Notes: generated from the sequence alone by a model not told the origin. Positions 42,145-52,895 are shown, numbered from the stretch's first letter. The stretch: 64,000 nt of DNA from Allochromatium vinosum DSM 180 (GCF_000025485.1 NC_013851.1:907154-971153); one strand, 5' to 3'. Program-made: numbers and translations.

Positions 42145-42815
42145 AGCTCGAAACAGCCTCCAGTCAGATGATGGGCGTTGACCAGATGGATCCGCCCCTG
42201 GAGGTCACCGTTGCGATGCAATTGGGCGATACGGGTCGCGAAATAGAGACCGAGCTGGGTGCGCCCTGGGTTGGCGGCCTCGGCGAACTCGCCGGGCTGG
42301 TACTCCAGCAGGCCGATCAGGGCCGGTGGAAAACCGCCGCCATCATCCTCGACGCGGATCACCAGGAAGCCGTCTTCCTGAGCGGCGCTGAGTTCGATGC
42401 GTGAGCGGGCATAGCGTCTGGCATTGCCGATGGTGCTGTCGAGCACGCTGCGCACCAGTTCCAGATCGAAATAACCCTCGAGATCCGGCGCACAACGATG
42501 GCTCAACTCCAGTTCGAGTGCCCGGCACACCGAATGATTCTCGGCGACGACCTCATCGAGGAAGTCATCGAGGTTGTTGGCGGTCACGCGCATCGAGAGC
42601 TGCTCGTGACCGATCTTGTAGAGCGTCAGCAACTGGATGAGATTGCTGTTGGCGCGGCGCGCCTCGTGTTGCAGCAGACTGGCCTGACGGGGATTGGCGA
42701 TATGGTTGTCGGGATTGGCGATCAGATCCTCGAGGTTGTTCAGGATCAGGCCGAGCGAATTCTTGATGTCGTGGATCGACGAGGCGAGGATGTCGGAAAA
42801 ATCCATGCTGTCCAT
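42132..42815 (-). CDS. Small soluble histidine kinase
   Basis: This 227-residue protein is a minimal kinase without sensor or membrane segments. The phosphoacceptor region is ASSIHDIKNSLGLIL with His15, and the HATPase part has an N box (DSTIGNARRYA), G1 box (VEDDGGGF) and a LGLYFA segment near the end. Its stop overlaps the VWA gene and its start is four bases after the response-regulator gene, so it is probably its cognate partner. With no input domain, the signal may come from a protein partner, possibly one in the same operon. Confidence 0.87.
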   Translation of the reverse strand: MDSMDFSDILASSIHDIKNSLGLILNNLEDLIANPDNHIANPRQASLLQHEARRANSNLIQLLTLYKIGHEQLSMRVTANNLDDFLDEVVAENHSVCRALELELSHRCAPDLEGYFDLELVRSVLDSTIGNARRYARSRIELSAAQEDGFLVIRVEDDGGGFPPALIGLLEYQPGEFAEAANPGRTQLGLYFATRIAQLHRNGDLQGRIHLVNAHHLTGGCFELWLP

Positions 42816-42819
42816 CGGC

Positions 42820-44439
42820 TCAATCCCCTTGGCTGGTGATTTTGCGCAGGCGCGCGGTCACGTCGCCCAGCCGCCAGTCGTCCGGGGCCAGGGTCTGGAC
42901 GCGGTCGATGTAGCGGCGCACGGCTTGCAGATCATCGTTGGTGACGCCCCGGCGTTCCATATACATGATGATGGCCTTGGCCGCGTTGAGATTGATGGTC
43001 TTGTTGCCCGGCATCTCGTCGGCCGCCTGACTGAGCAGACGGATGGCGGCCTCGAACTCGCCCTGTTTGATGAGCCGTACGCCTTCGTTATTGGTCTTGA
43101 CCAGATCGCGCTGAACTTCGCGGATCGCGGCCTCGGCATCATAGTTCAAACCGGATTCCTGACACAGATGCACGATCTGGGTCAGGGTCGCGTCGTCATC
43201 GTGATTGTTGGCGATGGCCTGACGCAAGAGCGTGGCTGCCTTGTCTTCGCGTCCGAGTCCGGCATAGGTCTTGGCCATCTCGAGGGCGTGCTCGGCGGTG
43301 TGAGCCGTCTCGTTGAGCCGGGCGAGGGCTTCCTCGGCCTCGGCGAGCGCGGCCTCGGCACCGGCCTTGTCACCCTGGCGGGTCTTGATGAGCGCGCTGG
43401 TACTGGCCGCGTAGAAGACGGCCTCCTCTCGGTCGGGGAAGACCTTGTGGATCTCGTTGGCGACCTTGAGTGCCTCGTCGTGCTTGTTGTTGGCCGATTT
43501 GCTTTTGGCCAGTCCGGCGAAGATCGCCGGGTGATTGAGCACTGAGTATTTCGCCAGCCCGACGGCGCGCTCATAAGCCGCCTCGGCGATCTCGGGGTGT
43601 CCGTTGTTCAGCGCGATGTCGCCGAGCGTATGCTGGCGCCCAATACCGCGCGGCGAGAGCCTGACGGCGGTGCGCAGTGTCTCTTCGGCCTCGGCGAAAC
43701 GGCGCTGGGCCGTCTGGGTCTTGGCCAGCCAGTCGTAGGCGCCGATGAAATTGGCATCCTGCTCGATCAGCTGCCTGAACGTCTCGGCCGCCTGATCGAA
43801 GTTCTTTTTCAAAAACTGGATCTTGCCGATCCCGAGCCGTGCCCAGGGCATTTCGCGGATGGCGAGTACCTGTTCGAGCGTGGCCGTGGCCTCGTCGAGT
43901 CGGTTGGAGTCGATGCAGATCTCGCTCTTGAGCTTGAGCAGTTCACCGAGGTTGCGCGGCTTGGCGGCGATCAGGGTATCGATCGCACGGATGGCCGCCG
44001 AGGGATCCTTGGCCACGAGCGCTTCGCTGACCTTGGTCAGATGGGCCTTGCGCTCGAAGAGCTTGACCAGACGGGTGCGCAGCAGATCCTTGGTGAACGG
44101 CTTGGAGAGATAGCTGTCGGGAGCGTATTCGACGGCCCCCATCACCATCTCGCGCGCATTCTCGGCCGTGATCATGATGAAGATGCTGTCGACGCCGATG
44201 AGCTGGCGATGACGCGCTTCCTCGAGTACCTGCTGGCCATCCTTGCCGGGGCCGAGATTGTAGTCGCAGAGGATGACCTCGAAGCGCTTGTTCTGCATCT
44301 TCGAGATGGCGTCGCTGCCGTTGCGGGCCTGATCGATGCGCGTGACCCCGAGCGAGATCAGGATGCCCTTGATCGCCGAACGCATGTCGGCGAAATCGTC
44401 GACGACCAGGAAGCTCTTGGTGGCAAAGGCGTCAGCCAT
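42820..44439 (-). CDS. Response regulator with C-terminal tetratricopeptide repeats
   Basis: The 539-residue protein has an N-terminal CheY-like receiver domain (about 5-125) with acidic pair Asp14/Asp15, phosphoacceptor Asp59 in LCDYNLG, Thr91 and Lys113 in SKPF. The rest (about 140-539) consists of TPR-type helical repeats (for example DQAAETFRQLIEQDANFIGAY and RFAEAEETLRTAVRLSPRG, each cited by its core). There is no DNA-binding or enzymatic output domain, so the output must be protein binding. It starts 29 bases after purD and leads the regulator-kinase-VWA-membrane protein series. Confidence 0.88.
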   Translation of the reverse strand: MADAFATKSFLVVDDFADMRSAIKGILISLGVTRIDQARNGSDAISKMQNKRFEVILCDYNLGPGKDGQQVLEEARHRQLIGVDSIFIMITAENAREMVMGAVEYAPDSYLSKPFTKDLLRTRLVKLFERKAHLTKVSEALVAKDPSAAIRAIDTLIAAKPRNLGELLKLKSEICIDSNRLDEATATLEQVLAIREMPWARLGIGKIQFLKKNFDQAAETFRQLIEQDANFIGAYDWLAKTQTAQRRFAEAEETLRTAVRLSPRGIGRQHTLGDIALNNGHPEIAEAAYERAVGLAKYSVLNHPAIFAGLAKSKSANNKHDEALKVANEIHKVFPDREEAVFYAASTSALIKTRQGDKAGAEAALAEAEEALARLNETAHTAEHALEMAKTYAGLGREDKAATLLRQAIANNHDDDATLTQIVHLCQESGLNYDAEAAIREVQRDLVKTNNEGVRLIKQGEFEAAIRLLSQAADEMPGNKTINLNAAKAIIMYMERRGVTNDDLQAVRRYIDRVQTLAPDDWRLGDVTARLRKITSQGD

Positions 44440-44468
44440 CTCGCTCTACTCGTTGTCCCAGCCCAGGA

Positions 44469-45755
44469 TCAGGATCGCTCGCGCGCGATGGCGCGATGCC
44501 CGATGTCGCGGCGACAGAAGGCGTCCGTCCACTGGATGCGGTCGACCGCCTGATAAGCCAAGTGCTGCGCCTCGGCCACGTTGGCGCCGAGCGCGGTGAC
44601 GCACAGCACACGCCCGCCGTTGGTCAGGATGGCGTCGCCCTCGCACCGGGTGCCGGCCTGGAAGACCTTGGCCTCGCTGGAGGGTACCGCATCCAGGCCG
44701 CTGATGACATGCCCCGTTTCATAGTCGTCCGGATAGCCGCCGGCGGCCATGACCACGCCGAGTGCCGGACGCGCGTCCCAGTCGGCCGTGACCTGATCGA
44801 GCCGTCCGTCGAGCGCGGCCAGACAGAGTTCGACCAGATCGGACTGGAGGCGCATCAGCAGCGGCTGGGTCTCGGGGTCGCCGAGCCGGCAGTTGAACTC
44901 CAACACCTTGGGCGTGCCGTCGGCGCCGATCATGAGGCCGGCATAGAGGAAGCCCAGATAGGGCAGTCCCTCGGCGGCCAGACCCGCGACCGTCGGCTCC
45001 ATCACTTCGCGCATGATGCGGTCGTGGATCTCGGGCGTGACGATGGGGGCGGGCGAGTAGGCGCCCATGCCGCCGGTGTTCGGACCGCGATCGCCGTCGT
45101 CGCGCGCCTTGTGGTCCTGAGACGAGGCCAGCGGCAGGATGTGCCGGCCATCGACCATGGCGATGAAGCTCGCTTCCTCGCCGGTGAGGAATTCCTCGAT
45201 CACGACGCGCGCTCCGGCGCGGCCGAAGCGTCCGCCGCCGAGCATGTCGTGCACGGCGGCCTCGGCCGTGGCCAGATCATCGGCCAGGATCACGCCCTTG
45301 CCGGCGGCCAGACCATCGGCCTTGACCACCACGGGCGCGCCGACCTGACGCAGATAGGCGAGCGCCGGCTCCAGCTCGGTGAAGACGCCATAGGCAGCGG
45401 TCGGGATGCCGTGACGGTGCAGGAAGTCCTTGGCGAACGCCTTGGAGCCTTCCAGTTGGGCCGACGCCTGACGCGGCCCGAAGCAGGGTAGCCCCGCCTC
45501 GGCGAAGGCATCGACCAGACCCAGCACCAGCGGCGCCTCGGGGCCGACGATGGTCAGCCCGATCGACTCGCGGCGTGCGAACTCGACCAGTCCGGCGATG
45601 TCGTCGGCGGCGATGGCCACGTTCTCCACGCCCGGCTCGCTCGCCGTGCCGCCATTGCCGGGGGCCACGAACACCTGTTCGACCTGGGGGGATTGGGCCG
45701 CTTTCCAGGCCAGGGCGTGCTCGCGCCCGCCACTGCCTACGATCAAGATCTTCAT
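44469..45755 (-). CDS. purD: Phosphoribosylamine-glycine ligase
   Basis: PurD joins phosphoribosylamine and glycine in purine synthesis. From ATG 45755 the protein has 428 residues, beginning MKILIVGSGGREHALAWK, which is typical. ATP-grasp features are present: KADGLAAGKGV, GEEASFIAMVDG, TGGMGAYSPAP and LEFNCRLGDPETQ. The frame upstream of the chosen ATG is open but without similarity. In many gammaproteobacteria purH and purD are adjacent; here an lpxA-like gene is placed between them. Confidence 0.96.
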   Translation of the reverse strand: MKILIVGSGGREHALAWKAAQSPQVEQVFVAPGNGGTASEPGVENVAIAADDIAGLVEFARRESIGLTIVGPEAPLVLGLVDAFAEAGLPCFGPRQASAQLEGSKAFAKDFLHRHGIPTAAYGVFTELEPALAYLRQVGAPVVVKADGLAAGKGVILADDLATAEAAVHDMLGGGRFGRAGARVVIEEFLTGEEASFIAMVDGRHILPLASSQDHKARDDGDRGPNTGGMGAYSPAPIVTPEIHDRIMREVMEPTVAGLAAEGLPYLGFLYAGLMIGADGTPKVLEFNCRLGDPETQPLLMRLQSDLVELCLAALDGRLDQVTADWDARPALGVVMAAGGYPDDYETGHVISGLDAVPSSEAKVFQAGTRCEGDAILTNGGRVLCVTALGANVAEAQHLAYQAVDRIQWTDAFCRRDIGHRAIARERS

Positions 45756-45798
45756 CGGTATTTCAAATCTCTGGTTTTGGGTTCGGATCGCGTCCGCT

Positions 45799-46575
45799 TC
45801 AACCGAACGACACGATACCGCGCCGGCTGGCACGAATGAAGGCGACGATCCGCTTGGTCTCGGGTCCGGGATACTCGTCCTCGGCGCGCTGGAGTGCATC
45901 GTCCAGGCGCAGACCGGAGCGCAGGATCAAACGATAGACCTGCTTGATGCGCGTGCGCTGTTCCTGACCGAAGCCGTTGCGTCTCAGCCCCACCACGTTG
46001 AGTCCGATCAGGCGCGCGCGATGGCCGTCGGCGAGCATGTAGGGCGGTACGTCCTGGGGCACGCCCGTCACGCCCGCGATCATGACATAGGAGCCGATGC
46101 GGCAGAACTGATGCACCGCCACCTGACCGGAGAGAAAGCAGTGGTCGTCGATCTCGACATGCCCGGCCAGGGTCGCGGTGTTGGCGAAGACATTGTGATC
46201 GCCGACGACGCAGTCGTGTCCGGCGTGGCTGAAGGCCATCCAATAATTGTGGCTGCCGATCCGGGTGCCGCCCTCGGACTTGATCCCGCCGCTGATATTG
46301 ACGCACTCCTTGAAGTGGTTGTGATCGCCGATGATCAGCGGCCGGGCCTTCTCGGGCGTGAAGCTCAGATCCTGCGGTTCGGAACCCAGGGTCGCGCCAT
46401 GACAGACTCGGTTGTGCGCACCCATCCGGGTGACGCCGAAGATGCGCACGTTGCTCTCGATGCGGCAGCCCTCGCCGATGACGGCCCCGGATTCGATGAT
46501 CGAATAGGGACCGACCGTCACGCTGTCGTGCAGTTGGGCGCCGTCCTCGACGATGGCCGTTGGATGGATGCGCAT
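45799..46575 (-). CDS. lpxA: UDP-N-acetylglucosamine acyltransferase, LpxA-type
   Basis: LpxA transfers a 3-hydroxyacyl chain from ACP to UDP-GlcNAc, the first step of lipid A synthesis. The 258-residue protein starts [18 protein letters not shown] and has the hexapeptide-repeat left-handed helix, the region [20 protein letters not shown] with the His matching catalytic His125 of E. coli, [14 protein letters not shown], and a C-terminal helical part. The usual neighbours lpxD, fabZ and lpxB are absent; it lies between purH (six bases upstream) and purD. It may be a second, divergent LpxA paralogue. Confidence 0.88.
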
Positions 46576-46581
46576 GGGTTT

Positions 46582-48141
<1,560 letters not shown>

Positions 48142-48263
48142 TGGATGGTCCAAAGTCTGGATGGGCGTATGGATTCGCACAGTGTTCGGGATCGAGGTGT
48201 CGACGGCTTGGGCGCGATTGTGCAACATCCGCGTCTTCGATCCCACGGATTTTAGGACAGACC

Positions 48264-48572
48264 TCAGCGGTCGATGCCGTGGGCCTTGAGCCGTTTGCGC
48301 AGCGTATTGCGCGTCAGGCCGAGGAGGCGTGCCGCCTGACTGAGGTTGCCCTGTGTGTGGTGCAGCACCAGCTCGAACAGTGGGCGTTCGACCTCCTGCA
48401 TGACCAGATCGTAGAGATCCTCGATCTCGTGTCCGGCCATGTTGGTGAGATAGGCCTCGACGGCGGCGCGCACGCACTGGCTCAGTGGCGCAGCGTGCCG
48501 GTGATCGTCGGGGGCGAGTCCAGTCGCTGGCGGTGGCGGTTCGGATGTGGTGGGCGCGGCCTCACTCGTCAT
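48264..48572 (-). CDS. fis: DNA-binding protein Fis
   Basis: Fis is a nucleoid protein that bends DNA and activates rRNA and other promoters. The 102-residue protein has a Pro/Thr-rich N-terminal extension (about 1-28), the beta-hairpin/helix dimerisation part ([19 protein letters not shown]) and the C-terminal helix-turn-helix [20 protein letters not shown]. It overlaps the dusB stop codon by four bases; the dusB-fis pair is the conserved arrangement in gammaproteobacteria. Confidence 0.95.
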   Translation of the reverse strand: MTSEAAPTTSEPPPPATGLAPDDHRHAAPLSQCVRAAVEAYLTNMAGHEIEDLYDLVMQEVERPLFELVLHHTQGNLSQAARLLGLTRNTLRKRLKAHGIDR

Positions 48573-49585
48573 GGTCGGGCGTAATCGTCGTGGTCTCGAT
48601 CGAGGAAAGCGAGTGCAAGCCGGAGTTGCTCGCTCGCTGACTCGGTAGTGTTGATGGTGTCCCGGAAGCTCGCCGCGCCGGGCAGATGCCGGCAGTACCA
48701 GGCGATGTGCTTGCGCGCGATCCGCACCCCGGCGTAATCGCCATGGAAAGCATAGAGCGATTCGAGATGTTCTCTCAGGATGTCTTTGATCCAGTGGCGT
48801 GGCGCGTTCGGCGATTCAGACGGATGCGCAGGCTCGGAGGCCAGCCCAGCGGCGATGTCGCCGAAGATCCAGGGGCGTCCCTGGGCCGCGCGACCGATCA
48901 TGATAGCATCCGCGCCCGTGTAGTCCAGAACGCGGCGGGCGTCTTGCGCCGAGGCGATGTCGCCGTTGGCGATGAGCGGGATGTCCACTGAGGCGCGGAT
49001 AGCGCGGATGGTGTCGTATTCGGCCGGGGCGCCGTAGGTGCAGGCGCGCGTGCGTCCGTGCACGGTCAGGGCGGCGATGCCCGACTCGCGCGCGATCCGG
49101 GCGATGCGCACAGCGTTGCGTTCCTCGGGCGACCAGCCGGTGCGGATCTTGAGCGTCACCGGCGCCTCGACGGCGGCGACCACGGCCTCCAGGATGCGCG
49201 CCACGCGCGTCTCGTCGCGCAGCAGGGCCGAGCCGGCGGCGACCTTGCACACCTTCTTGGCCGGACAGCCCATGTTGATGTCGACGATGTGCGCGCCCAG
49301 CTCGACGTTGAGCCGCGCGGCCTCGGCCATCTCGGCGGGGTCGGAGCCGACGATCTGCGCCGAGATCGGTCCCGGTTCGTCGCGATAGTCGAGCCGGCGC
49401 AGCGACTTGCGGCTGCCCCAGAGCGCGGTGTTGGCGGCGACCATTTCGGCCACGGCCAGTCCGGCGCCGAGTCGCCGGCACAGGGTGCGGAACGGGCGGT
49501 CGGTGATCCCGGCCATGGGGGCCAGGATCAGGTTGTTGGCGAGCCGATGGGGGCCGATCTGGAAGGGGCGGATCAAAGCGGGCAA
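48569..49585 (-). CDS. dusB: tRNA-dihydrouridine synthase DusB
   Basis: DusB reduces a uridine in the D-loop of tRNA with FMN and NADPH. The 338-residue protein has NLILAPMAGITDRPFR at the N-terminus, the catalytic Cys107 in VDINMGCPAKKV, the FMN-phosphate region LTVHGRTRACTYGAPAE and IANGDIASAQDA, then IGRAAQGRPWIF. The C-terminal part (about 260-338) is the helical tRNA-recognition domain. It is the first gene of dusB-fis, and the start ATG 49585 is about 200 bases from the divergent YfdX gene. Confidence 0.95.
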   Translation of the reverse strand: MPALIRPFQIGPHRLANNLILAPMAGITDRPFRTLCRRLGAGLAVAEMVAANTALWGSRKSLRRLDYRDEPGPISAQIVGSDPAEMAEAARLNVELGAHIVDINMGCPAKKVCKVAAGSALLRDETRVARILEAVVAAVEAPVTLKIRTGWSPEERNAVRIARIARESGIAALTVHGRTRACTYGAPAEYDTIRAIRASVDIPLIANGDIASAQDARRVLDYTGADAIMIGRAAQGRPWIFGDIAAGLASEPAHPSESPNAPRHWIKDILREHLESLYAFHGDYAGVRIARKHIAWYCRHLPGAASFRDTINTTESASEQLRLALAFLDRDHDDYARP

Positions 49586-49782
49586 GGATGTTTCTCTCTC
49601 GTGGACGTGGCCGCACGCATCGACGTATCAGAATTTGAACAATGGCGGTTCTTTTCAAGGTTACACGGATTTAACCCGTTCTTCAGCCTCGGGTAAGGTG
49701 GCGTGTCCGATACTCTCTCCATCGGCGGAAGCAACCGCCGCCGACAGATGCAACCTGTCAATCATCCTGAGGGTGTAGCGTC

Positions 49783-50637
49783 ATGAACCGTATCTATCCG
49801 ATCACCGCCGTCACGATCCTCGCTCTGTCCTTCGTGGCCATCGGTCGCAACCACGCCGCTGATCTCCGTCCGGCCGCCGCCAATACCGACACGACCATCA
49901 CGCAGATCGTGACGGGCGGCCCGAGTCCCAAACAGGAGATGGAACTCTCGAAGCTGGGCTTGATGGCCGTCGAGCATGCTCAGTTGGCACGACTGGCGAT
50001 CAACGATGGCTATGTCGACAACGCCAAGAAGCTGCTGGCCGAAAGCCATAAGCTGCTCGACCAAGCCGAGAAGCAAGACCGACCGATCACCGTGACGACC
50101 AAGGTCCGGGAAGGTCAGCAGGTGAAGCACGAACGTGAGCGCGAGAAGATGGATCTGATCCCGATCGCTTCGGAGTTGCAGGTCATCGAGGCATTCGACG
50201 CTCAGCCGACTCAAGGCGCGACGGACGAGCCGAAGTCCACGGCGGCCGCTGACCAGCCTGTCGCGGCTCAGGCCAAGGCCACCGGAGATGAGACGGCCAA
50301 GCCTCAGTCCATGGTCGAGCGCGCCAAGGTACGCGATGCGGCCATCGCTCAAGCCAAGGAGCATCTGCAACGTGGCGACCGACAGGCGGCGGCTCAGTCG
50401 CTGAAGCTCGCCGATCTGACGTTGATCGCGCATGAGATCAGTCTGCCGTTGGCCGAGACCAGTGCCGAGGTCGATCAGGCGATCAAGCTGCTCGATGCGG
50501 GCAAGCCCTACGAAGCCAATCTCGAACTCAAGAAGGTGCGTGACGGTCTGGTCGTCACCACGGCCGTGGTTGGCGGACCGACTGATCCCGTCTCGCCAGC
50601 CGGCTCGGGTTCTGAACCGTCTGATGGGCAGTCTTGA
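49783..50637 (+). CDS. YfdX family periplasmic protein
   Basis: The 284-residue protein has a signal peptide (about 1-26; cleavage near NHAADL) and a helix-rich body with the YfdX family blocks GLMAVEHAQLARLAINDG, NAKKLLAESHKLLDQAEK, and at the C-terminal side KEHLQRGDRQAAAQSLKLADL. A Gln/Ala/Thr-rich linker (about 145-180) separates the two halves. YfdX in enterobacteria is a periplasmic protein under EvgA control linked to acid or stress tolerance, with no proven enzymatic role. GAGGGTG lies nine bases before the ATG. It is the last gene before the AT-rich accessory region. Confidence 0.85.
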   Translation: MNRIYPITAVTILALSFVAIGRNHAADLRPAAANTDTTITQIVTGGPSPKQEMELSKLGLMAVEHAQLARLAINDGYVDNAKKLLAESHKLLDQAEKQDRPITVTTKVREGQQVKHEREREKMDLIPIASELQVIEAFDAQPTQGATDEPKSTAAADQPVAAQAKATGDETAKPQSMVERAKVRDAAIAQAKEHLQRGDRQAAAQSLKLADLTLIAHEISLPLAETSAEVDQAIKLLDAGKPYEANLELKKVRDGLVVTTAVVGGPTDPVSPAGSGSEPSDGQS

Positions 50638-50668
50638 TCCAGTGCTTCAGGGCTGGGAAGGATAGCGC

Positions 50669-50713
50669 GCGGCGCGGGAGTCTCGCCTTGCCGGGACTCC
50701 CGCAAAGCGCCGC
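50669..50713. terminator. Long hairpin after the YfdX gene
   Basis: An 8-bp inner stem (CGGGAGTC with GACTCCCG, 50675-50682 and 50695-50702) is extended by GCGGCG and CGCCGC after a five-base bulge. It starts 32 bases after the yfdX stop. No T tract follows, so termination is likely but not certain. It also lies at the left edge of the accessory region. Confidence 0.5.
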
Positions 50714-50736
50714 TAGACAATCTCCAGGGGCTTGGC

Positions 50737-50744
50737 GGTTAGCC
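50737..50744. other. GGTTAGCC core-box-like sequence at the left edge of the cassette region
   Basis: On the - strand this reads GGCTAACC and begins two bases after the stop codon of the phospholipase-D-fold gene. It resembles an integron R'' box (RYYYAAC) with one mismatch. The same octamer in inverted orientation lies at 60465-60472. A full palindromic attC could not be completed here, so this may be a degenerate site or chance. Confidence 0.35.
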
Positions 50745-50745
50745 T

Positions 50746-51441
50746 TCATGGCTGCATGTTTTCAGGCCAAAGGAAGTATGGGCCAAACTTTGGACTCATG
50801 CGGAACTCGCCTCCAGCGTCCTTGCCCTTGTTGGTGATGTAGTGCTTGCCTTCACGCGATTCCAAGAATCCGGATTGCACGAGCTTTTCCGTGAGGTCGT
50901 TGGTTTTCATACCCAGCTTTTTGGCAAGTTTTGAAGTTGTCAACTTGTCAGGCAAGGTTTCCTCGGTTTCGGATTTGCTCTCGGGCTCGTTTGATATGCG
51001 CTCAAGAGAGATTCGGGCTTCCTCGCTAATGCGAATGATGCGTTGTGACTCTTCGTAAGCGTCTTTGTAAAGCTAGGCGTCGTCCGTGCGCCGGATTAAC
51101 ACGCCCATTTCGTTGTTGTTGATTTGACTGAATTCATAAAGATTAAGGCTAGTGATAATGCAGAACTCTTCATTCATGTAGCACTTGGCATGAAGGTTCT
51201 TGCAAAAGCTTGTGCGAATGTACGTAAGCTCTTTTAGCCAGTTGATCTTCTCGGGTTGAAGCTCGCTTTTGCCGTAAACGATGCGCACGTCAATCTTTAA
51301 ACGATTCTTGTCGGCTAGAAGTTCCTTGATTCGATCGTTGAGCTTGAGGAACGGACTGATCAGGATGAGTCGGTCTTTTGCGTCCTTGATGAGTTCTTCG
51401 AGAAAGTAATTTGTAGCGCTGGTGTTCAGGAATTTTGCCAT
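50746..51441 (-). pseudogene. Phospholipase-D-fold protein interrupted by an in-frame TAG
   Basis: The frame is open from ATG 51441 to the TGA at 50746 except for one TAG at 51073-51075. Before it lie 122 residues of a PLD-like domain with the HKD-type motif NLHAKCYMN, followed by SLNLYEFSQINNNEMGV. After it, 108 more residues continue in the same frame (LYKDAYEESQRIIRISEE, then a helix-turn-helix-like TTSKLAKKLGMKTNDL). The residue before LYKDAY is usually Glu in proteins of this type as I remember them, so GAG to TAG is the simplest explanation. The sequence is AT-rich compared with its left neighbour. Proteins of this kind are often found in mobile defence regions; the target is unknown. 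Confidence 0.75.
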
Positions 51442-51874
51442 TGGGCGATCTCAAAAGAGCAGGTGATAGGTGGTCTATAGGAAGAGAGCAGCACGGCATT
51501 TGCCTTGTTGGCCAATTGTCGATTTTTAAGGCATGCGGCTTTTGCGTTTATGCTGAGCCGCTTTTTCGCTTGCCAGAGACTTTTTTGGATCAGAGATGCA
51601 GATGCCGCCTTGGAGCTGAAAAGATAGTGGCTATGATTTTGATGGATGTGGTTTTTTTAGCTGTTTTAGGTTTCAGGCGTTTTCCTGCAAATTATTAAAT
51701 TGTTTGCAAGTCGGTTGGTTTGGTCGCTCGTTTCTCTGGTTTTTGTTCTTTCTCTTCTTGCGAGTTGTGTCAAGAATTAAGCTGGCCAGGAATTGTCGCG
51801 GCAGGAAAAGCTTATAGTGCTTGGCGAATTCGCCATATACTGCGGTTTTGTTTTCGAGCTTTTTGTGCGGCTGA
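51442..51874. other. AT-rich non-coding stretch, no supported gene
   Basis: About 430 bases between the phospholipase-D-fold gene and the IS hold only short open frames on both strands with several stops. The - strand shows coding-like stretches (a basic, Gln/Lys-rich piece) but without a start or continuous frame. It may contain the promoter of the PLD-fold gene and remains of a cassette. A small hairpin (GCGGC with GCCGC, near 51537-51564) is the only structure noticed. Confidence 0.4.
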
Positions 51875-52844
51875 GAGGCTGTCTAGAAACTGGAAAAACA
51901 GTCTTTTCTAGCTAGTAGCCAATTTATAGTGAATTTGATTATTGCAAATTTGGCGAAGCAACAACCGACTAGACGCCAAGTAAACTTGAGACTCACTTGA
52001 GGTTGGCTTACGCTCGTAATCTTTACTCAATCGACGCGAACGACCAAGCCAAGCGAATGTTCTTTCAACGACCCAACGACGTGGCAAGACATGAAAACCT
52101 TGGCGACCGGTCTGCTTCTTAACAATAGTGAGCGTACAGGCAAACTGCTTAAATACCCACTCAATCAGCTCTGCCCCGGCGTAGGCTCCATCCGCCCAAA
52201 TAATTTTGACGGATTGGATGAGTAGAAATAAGCGTGCGATCACTTCGCGTGCAGCTGTGCCATCAAACATGTTGGCGGCATGCACCCACACGACAAGCAC
52301 GCAACCCATTGTATCTACAACGATATGCCGCTTGCGACCTTTGACTAACTTACCGCCATCGAACCCAGAGGCCCGTCTAGACTCAGGGGTTCCCTTGACA
52401 CTTTGGCTGTCGATGATCGCGCCTGTTGGATCTGGTTTTCGGTCTTTTTTTTTCGCGTAATTGCTCGCGTAAAGCGGTATTAAGATTTTCAAGCAATTTG
52501 TTATCTGTCCACTTATTGTAGTAATAGTTAACCAGTTTGTAGGATGGAAAATCATTTGGCAAATAACGCCACGGACAACCTGTTTTGTTTAAATAAAAAA
52601 TAGCGTTCAAGATTTCACGTAGATCACTTGATCTTGGTCGGCCTGTTGTATAAGGCTCAAGTTCTTCGAAAATGCTTTCAACAATCTCCCATTCTTCATC
52701 GGAGATATCGCTTGGGTATTTTTGCGAAGATTCTTTTTTTGAAGTCATATTCACGACATGAGTGAAGTTAATTGACTCGTGAACCTTGCCATATTTTCCA
52801 AAAAATATACATAAAAATCAATTTCTTAGTTTTTAGACAGCCTC
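51875..52844 (-). mobile_element. IS5-family insertion sequence, about 970 bp
   Basis: The ends are imperfect inverted repeats: GAGGCTGTCTAGAAACT from 51875 and, read inward from 52844, GAGGCTGTCTAAAAACT. Both ends are flanked by TGA (51872-51874 and 52845-52847), a three-base target duplication of the TNA type known in parts of the IS5 family. The internal transposase is encoded on the - strand in two overlapping frames. The copy has intact ends and seems complete. It is inserted between the degraded membrane-protein gene and the PLD-fold gene. Confidence 0.88.
51908..52754 (-). CDS. IS5-family DDE transposase in two frames joined at a poly-A run
   Basis: The first frame (ATG 52754 to about 52383, 123 residues) has the N-terminal DUF4096-like part (YPSDISDEEWEIVESIF, GRPRSSDLREILNAIFYL). 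The second frame (to 51908) has the catalytic DDE core: AIIDSQSVKGTPESRR, then GRKRHIVVDTMG, IIWADGAYAGAELI and RRWVVERTFAWLGRSRR. The two meet at nine A residues (52445-52453 on the + strand as T), where a +1 shift, or slippage by the polymerase, would fuse LREKK to DRKPDP. Frameshifted transposases at poly-A are usual in this group, so this is probably not decay. Confidence 0.88.
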
Positions 52845-52895
52845 TGATTTGAGCATTAGGAGTCAATTCCGGGTGCGGCCGAATTATTGCCCATT

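Noticed and set aside
48142-48477. Longer N-terminus for PurH
   Set aside because: It would read through the fis gene in another frame; the PurH family starts at MQPIQRAL.
50669-50713. Hairpin after yfdX as part of an attC site
   Set aside because: No GTTRRRY box at the right distance on its left side; it fits a terminator-like structure for yfdX better.
52445-52453. A9 run in the transposase as evidence of gene decay
   Set aside because: Shift sites at poly-A are usual in frameshifted IS5-type transposases and all other features are intact.
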